Assembly (NCBI GenBank): GCA_913057775.1
Contig: CAJXOG010000001.1
Coordinates: forward strand, 62,001-126,000
Length of the DNA: 64,000 nt
Reading direction: 5' to 3'
Source of the DNA: an uncultured Fodinibius sp.
Lineage (GTDB): Bacteria; Bacteroidota; Rhodothermia; Balneolales; Balneolaceae
Shown: piece after piece, positions 61,216-64,000 of the stretch
How the letters are laid out: every line of letters starts with the position of its first letter
Numbering within the stretch: the stretch's first letter is position 1
Program-made: the position numbers and the translations under genes
The notes under the pieces: generated by a model
Told to the model about the DNA's origin: nothing
The model's database searches: none
Seen by the model: the letters and a program-made list of their open reading frames with translations, nothing else

Positions 61216-62229
61216 ATGCAGAAACGTATTGCCATAAGCATTGGAGACATAAATGGGATCGGACCAGAAGTAGTCATAAAATCATTGCATGATCTCTCAT
61301 TGGCAGGAATCACGCCTATAATTCTGAGCTCAAGAAGAGTGGTGGATTTCTGGCTCAGTAATCTCTCCAAATCACTGGATTACCATTATGCACAATCCGT
61401 TGATGAGATTGCCGAACAGCAGGTTAACCTGCTTCAAACCTACGCCGATGAAGCCATTACAGTTAAACCTGGCGACTTCTCCAAACAATCCGGAAAATGC
61501 GCTATGCTGGCAGTCGAAGAGGGAATTTCGCTTTGTAAGTCGAAACAAGCTGATGCCTTGGTCACTGCTCCGATATCAAAAGAAGCTGTAAATTTAGCGG
61601 GATACCATATACCGGGACATACCGAATTTCTGGCGGAAAAGACAGATACTTCTGATTTTATGATGATATTGGTGCACAAGAACTTACGAGTGGGACTTGT
61701 AACCGGACATATCCCTCTTTCCCAAATTGCATCAACCCTTTCGGCTGATTCGATTAAAAGATATATACGGATTATACACAAAACTTTGAGAAATAATTTC
61801 AATATTTCTTCGCCTAATATTGCAGTGCTTGGTCTCAATCCTCATGCCGGCGACGGCGGCATTATTGGTATGGAAGAACAAGATACTATTGCTCCGGCTT
61901 TAAAAGATCTACAGTCTGAAGGGCTCTCGATTTCGGGTCCTCATCCCGCTGATGGATTTTTCGGAAATAGAAAATATGAGGAGTACGATGGCATTGTGGC
62001 TATGTATCACGATCAGGGACTAATTCCATTTAAAACACTTTCTTTTGGCGGTGGAGTTAATTTTACCGCCGGACTTCCGATCATTCGCACATCTCCGGAC
62101 CATGGAACAGCTTTTGATATAGCCGGACAAAACAAGGCAAATCCGTCATCATTTATCGAAGCTCTTAAGCTTGCTTCAGAACTTATTGAACATCGAAACA
62201 AACAGGTATCAAAGGATGAGCACCAATAA
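61216..62229 (+). CDS. pdxA: 4-hydroxythreonine-4-phosphate dehydrogenase
   Basis: 337 residues. NAD-dependent step of pyridoxal phosphate synthesis via DXP. GDINGIGPEV at 8-17, LVTAPISKEAVNLAGYHIPGHTEFLAE with a metal-site His, LGLNPHAGDGGIIGMEE, and AMYHDQGLIPFKTLSFGGGVN with the second metal His, then TSPDHGTAFDIAG with the third. All metal ligands are present. The last codons overlap the methyltransferase start (62216). Confidence 0.96.
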   Translation: MQKRIAISIGDINGIGPEVVIKSLHDLSLAGITPIILSSRRVVDFWLSNLSKSLDYHYAQSVDEIAEQQVNLLQTYADEAITVKPGDFSKQSGKCAMLAVEEGISLCKSKQADALVTAPISKEAVNLAGYHIPGHTEFLAEKTDTSDFMMILVHKNLRVGLVTGHIPLSQIASTLSADSIKRYIRIIHKTLRNNFNISSPNIAVLGLNPHAGDGGIIGMEEQDTIAPALKDLQSEGLSISGPHPADGFFGNRKYEEYDGIVAMYHDQGLIPFKTLSFGGGVNFTAGLPIIRTSPDHGTAFDIAGQNKANPSSFIEALKLASELIEHRNKQVSKDEHQ

Positions 62230-63010
62230 CACCGAACAGCATCCGGAATACTCCAAACTGGCTGATATTTATGATGCTGTTATGGAAGATGTTGATTATG
62301 AGTTATGGGCAGATTTTATCGATGCTATCATGCTCGAGCACCATCCTGATCCTGTAGATATTCTGGAACTTGCCTGTGGTACGGGTTCTGTTTCGCTTTT
62401 TTTGGATGAGTTGGAGTGCTATAACGTGATGGGGACTGACAAATCATTACAGATGATCCAAAAAGCCCGTGAGAAAAATAAAGCTATGCGTTGCAATGTC
62501 GATTTTAAGGTTATGGATTTCTTGGATCTGCAGCTCGACCGCACTTTTGACGCTGCATTTAGTGTTTTTGACAGTATCAACTATCTTCAGAATGCCGATG
62601 AAGTACTAAGATTTCTGAATGAGACAGCGTCATTCCTCAATCCCGGCGGTCTACTCATTTTTGATTTTACAACGCCCAAAAATTCCATACAGGCTATTGA
62701 ATATCTAAATAACGAAGAGGGTTATACCGAGGATAACTACCGCTATTTTCGGAAAAGCAGTTACGATGCCGAAAACCAACTGCATGAAAACACCTTTCGA
62801 ATAGAAAAACTTGCTGACGATCAGGAGACCGTCGTGCAGGAATTCAGCGAAGTTCATCAGCAAAGGATCTATACCCTGCAACAAATGCTTGATATTATCG
62901 ATCAAACAACGTATAACATACGAGCAAAATATAGCGGTTTCGACTTTGAGGAAGCCGATGACCATAGTTTACGAATCACAATGGTATTACAATGTCCCAG
63001 CAATCAGTAA
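62216..63010 (+). CDS. Class I SAM-dependent methyltransferase
   Basis: 264 residues from ATG 62216, which overlaps pdxA by 14 bases; a start at 62171 would extend further into pdxA. VDILELACGTGSVSLFLDE at about 47-65 is SAM motif I, VMGTDKSLQMIQKARE is motif II, DAAFSVFDSINYL is motif III-type. The HENTFRIEKLADDQETVVQEFSEVHQQRIYTLQQM region is the beta-rich insertion of the YdhE/glycine-sarcosine-like subgroup. Substrate unknown. Coupled to ftsE by a 19-base overlap. Confidence 0.88.
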   Translation: MSTNNTEQHPEYSKLADIYDAVMEDVDYELWADFIDAIMLEHHPDPVDILELACGTGSVSLFLDELECYNVMGTDKSLQMIQKAREKNKAMRCNVDFKVMDFLDLQLDRTFDAAFSVFDSINYLQNADEVLRFLNETASFLNPGGLLIFDFTTPKNSIQAIEYLNNEEGYTEDNYRYFRKSSYDAENQLHENTFRIEKLADDQETVVQEFSEVHQQRIYTLQQMLDIIDQTTYNIRAKYSGFDFEEADDHSLRITMVLQCPSNQ

Positions 63011-63675
63011 TTGAATTTTCGAACGTAACAGTATCTTACGATCACCAGCCGGTGCTCGACAACGTTAACTTTTCGCTTGATAACGGTGAATTCACCTATT
63101 TAATTGGTCAAACCGGAGCCGGTAAAAGTTCGTTTCTGCGACTCATTTATCGAGACTTGCTACCCGATTCCGGCAACGTTCGCGTAGCCGATCTGGATGT
63201 TACCTCTCTTCCCGATAAAAAGGTACCCTATCTCCGGCGCAGACTTGGTATCGTATTTCAAGATTTCCAACTTCTTCCTGACCGATCGGTATATGATAAT
63301 GTGGCCTTTTCGTTGCAAGTAACGGGAGAAAAGAAAAGCTATATCAAGCAGCGGGTGGTTGAAGTACTGGGGATGGTTGGATTAAGCCACAAACGAAAAA
63401 ATATGCCCAGTGACCTATCTGGGGGCGAAAAACAGCGTGTAGTCATTGCCCGAGCATTGGCCAATGAGCCGCGTATTATGCTGGCCGACGAACCCACGGG
63501 CAATCTTGACCCCGAAGCCTCAGCCTCCATTATGGAGCTCCTCAAACAGATCAATAACAGGGGTATGGCTGTACTGATGGTAACCCATGACTATGATACC
63601 GTTAAACAATATCCCTATCGGACATTAAAACTGGAAAGAGGAAAAATCAAAGAAATGGCAACTGAAAAACTATAA
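62992..63675 (+). CDS. ftsE: Cell division ATP-binding protein FtsE
   Basis: 227 residues. Walker A GQTGAGKS at 39-46, signature LSGGEKQR at 142-149, Walker [17 protein letters not shown] at 161-176 and the [10 protein letters not shown]-loop. [20 protein letters not shown] is typical of FtsE rather than LolD. With FtsX it controls septal peptidoglycan hydrolases. The ATG overlaps the methyltransferase stop by 19 bases. No ftsX follows in the window. Confidence 0.88.
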   Translation: MSQQSVIEFSNVTVSYDHQPVLDNVNFSLDNGEFTYLIGQTGAGKSSFLRLIYRDLLPDSGNVRVADLDVTSLPDKKVPYLRRRLGIVFQDFQLLPDRSVYDNVAFSLQVTGEKKSYIKQRVVEVLGMVGLSHKRKNMPSDLSGGEKQRVVIARALANEPRIMLADEPTGNLDPEASASIMELLKQINNRGMAVLMVTHDYDTVKQYPYRTLKLERGKIKEMATEKL

Positions 63676-63769
63676 TATCGGCTTATATTTTCCTTTATAA
63701 CTGCCGGATTTTATCGATTATCATCGATTGCAAAATTCCATTGAACTGTTCATTGAATTCTGTTCTTCT

Positions 63770-64000
63770 ATGAAATCCTTTCAAGCTGCCATTCTCATAA
63801 GCACCATAATATTTCTTTCTGCTTATCCTGTATCAGCTCAAAGCGGTACCTATGCAACTCCATCCATACAACCCGGAGCTATATCTTTGCAAAGCAGTAC
63901 TGCGGTATACAATCCCTCCATTTCTAGATTGTGGTTACAATTCGGTTCGGGTGTTGTATTAGGTGCTGCCGGTGGACTTTTAGGAGGTGTCGGCGGATTT
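63770..64000 (+). CDS. N-terminal part of a secreted Ala/Gly-rich protein (runs off the window)
   Basis: 77 codons are visible from ATG 63770 to the window end with no stop. The start has a clear signal peptide (MKSFQAAILISTIIFLSAYPVSAQ), followed by SGTYATPSIQPGAISLQSSTAVYN and then a hydrophobic Gly-rich run (GSGVVLGAAGGLLGGVGGF), which could be a membrane segment. Too short to classify. It is not FtsX. Confidence 0.7.
   Translation, partial: MKSFQAAILISTIIFLSAYPVSAQSGTYATPSIQPGAISLQSSTAVYNPSISRLWLQFGSGVVLGAAGGLLGGVGGF

Overview
The window looks like chromosomal core sequence from a Bacteroidota-group bacterium, most probably Balneolota (Fodinibius/Balneola-like). The reasoning rests on several points: an SUF-type A-protein tail followed by a DUF2480 gene, YbeY with the Bacteroidota-style GY-x-D zinc motif, GWxTD and DUF2723/GT117 proteins, many Cys-lipoproteins, short REP-like palindromes, and TTTG-N20-TAnnTTTG promoter-like sequence. 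The lineage call is inference; no rRNA or tRNA gene was seen. Coding density is high. I saw no CRISPR array, prophage or complete insertion sequence.

Region 1-6.1 kb (+): the end of an Fe-S assembly A-type protein, DUF2480, an SDR, type 2 IPP isomerase, a polyprenyl diphosphate synthase, BamD, NadD and an S66 LD-carboxypeptidase-like protein. Region 6.1-13.5 kb (-): a six-gene run transcribed as thymidine kinase, NupC-type nucleoside transporter, SurA-like lipoprotein, SurA, MoxR ATPase and a large vWA-type membrane protein. Region 13.6-15.1 kb (-): an FMN alpha-hydroxyacid oxidase and a small membrane protein. Region 15.2-19.0 kb (+): Der, a stand-alone NuoI, a DinB-like protein, a seven-helix membrane protein and a peroxiredoxin, then 755 bp without a convincing gene.

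Region 19.7-24.6 kb: a fasciclin protein (+), then a six-gene minus-strand operon: retropepsin-like RimB-type protein, RimK ATP-grasp ligase, aspartoacylase-like metalloenzyme, DUF952, a metallopeptidase and a lipid kinase. Region 24.8-33.3 kb: e(P4)-type acid phosphatase, an unknown coiled-coil/lipoprotein pair, Apt, TadA, a truncated integron-type integrase, CDF transporter, PagL-like deacylase, a 16-residue-repeat surface protein and a bacterial PH protein. Region 33.3-41.1 kb: an NSS transporter, a 991-residue DUF2723/GT117 protein, an unknown protein, YbeY, DUF445 and a nitrilase-family amidase.

Region 41.2-45.3 kb (-): three tandem exported amidohydrolase-fold proteins, only the middle one with recognisable metal ligands. 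Region 45.6-52.7 kb: ACT-malic enzyme (+); then on the minus strand QueD-QueE-SDR and a six-gene operon (phosphopantetheinyl transferase, MEMO-like protein, DUF2520, alkyltransferase-like protein, TlpA, thioredoxin-like protein). Region 52.9-64 kb: small lipoprotein, LysS, LolC/E-type permease, acyl-CoA carboxylase beta subunit, GWxTD protein, PdxA, methyltransferase, FtsE and the start of a secreted glycine-rich protein.

The parts that most deserve a second look are the RimB/RimK/aspartoacylase operon, the one-active/two-degenerate amidohydrolase triplet, the truncated integron integrase, the solenoid surface protein next to a lipid A deacylase homologue, and the MEMO-like protein that has lost its histidines.
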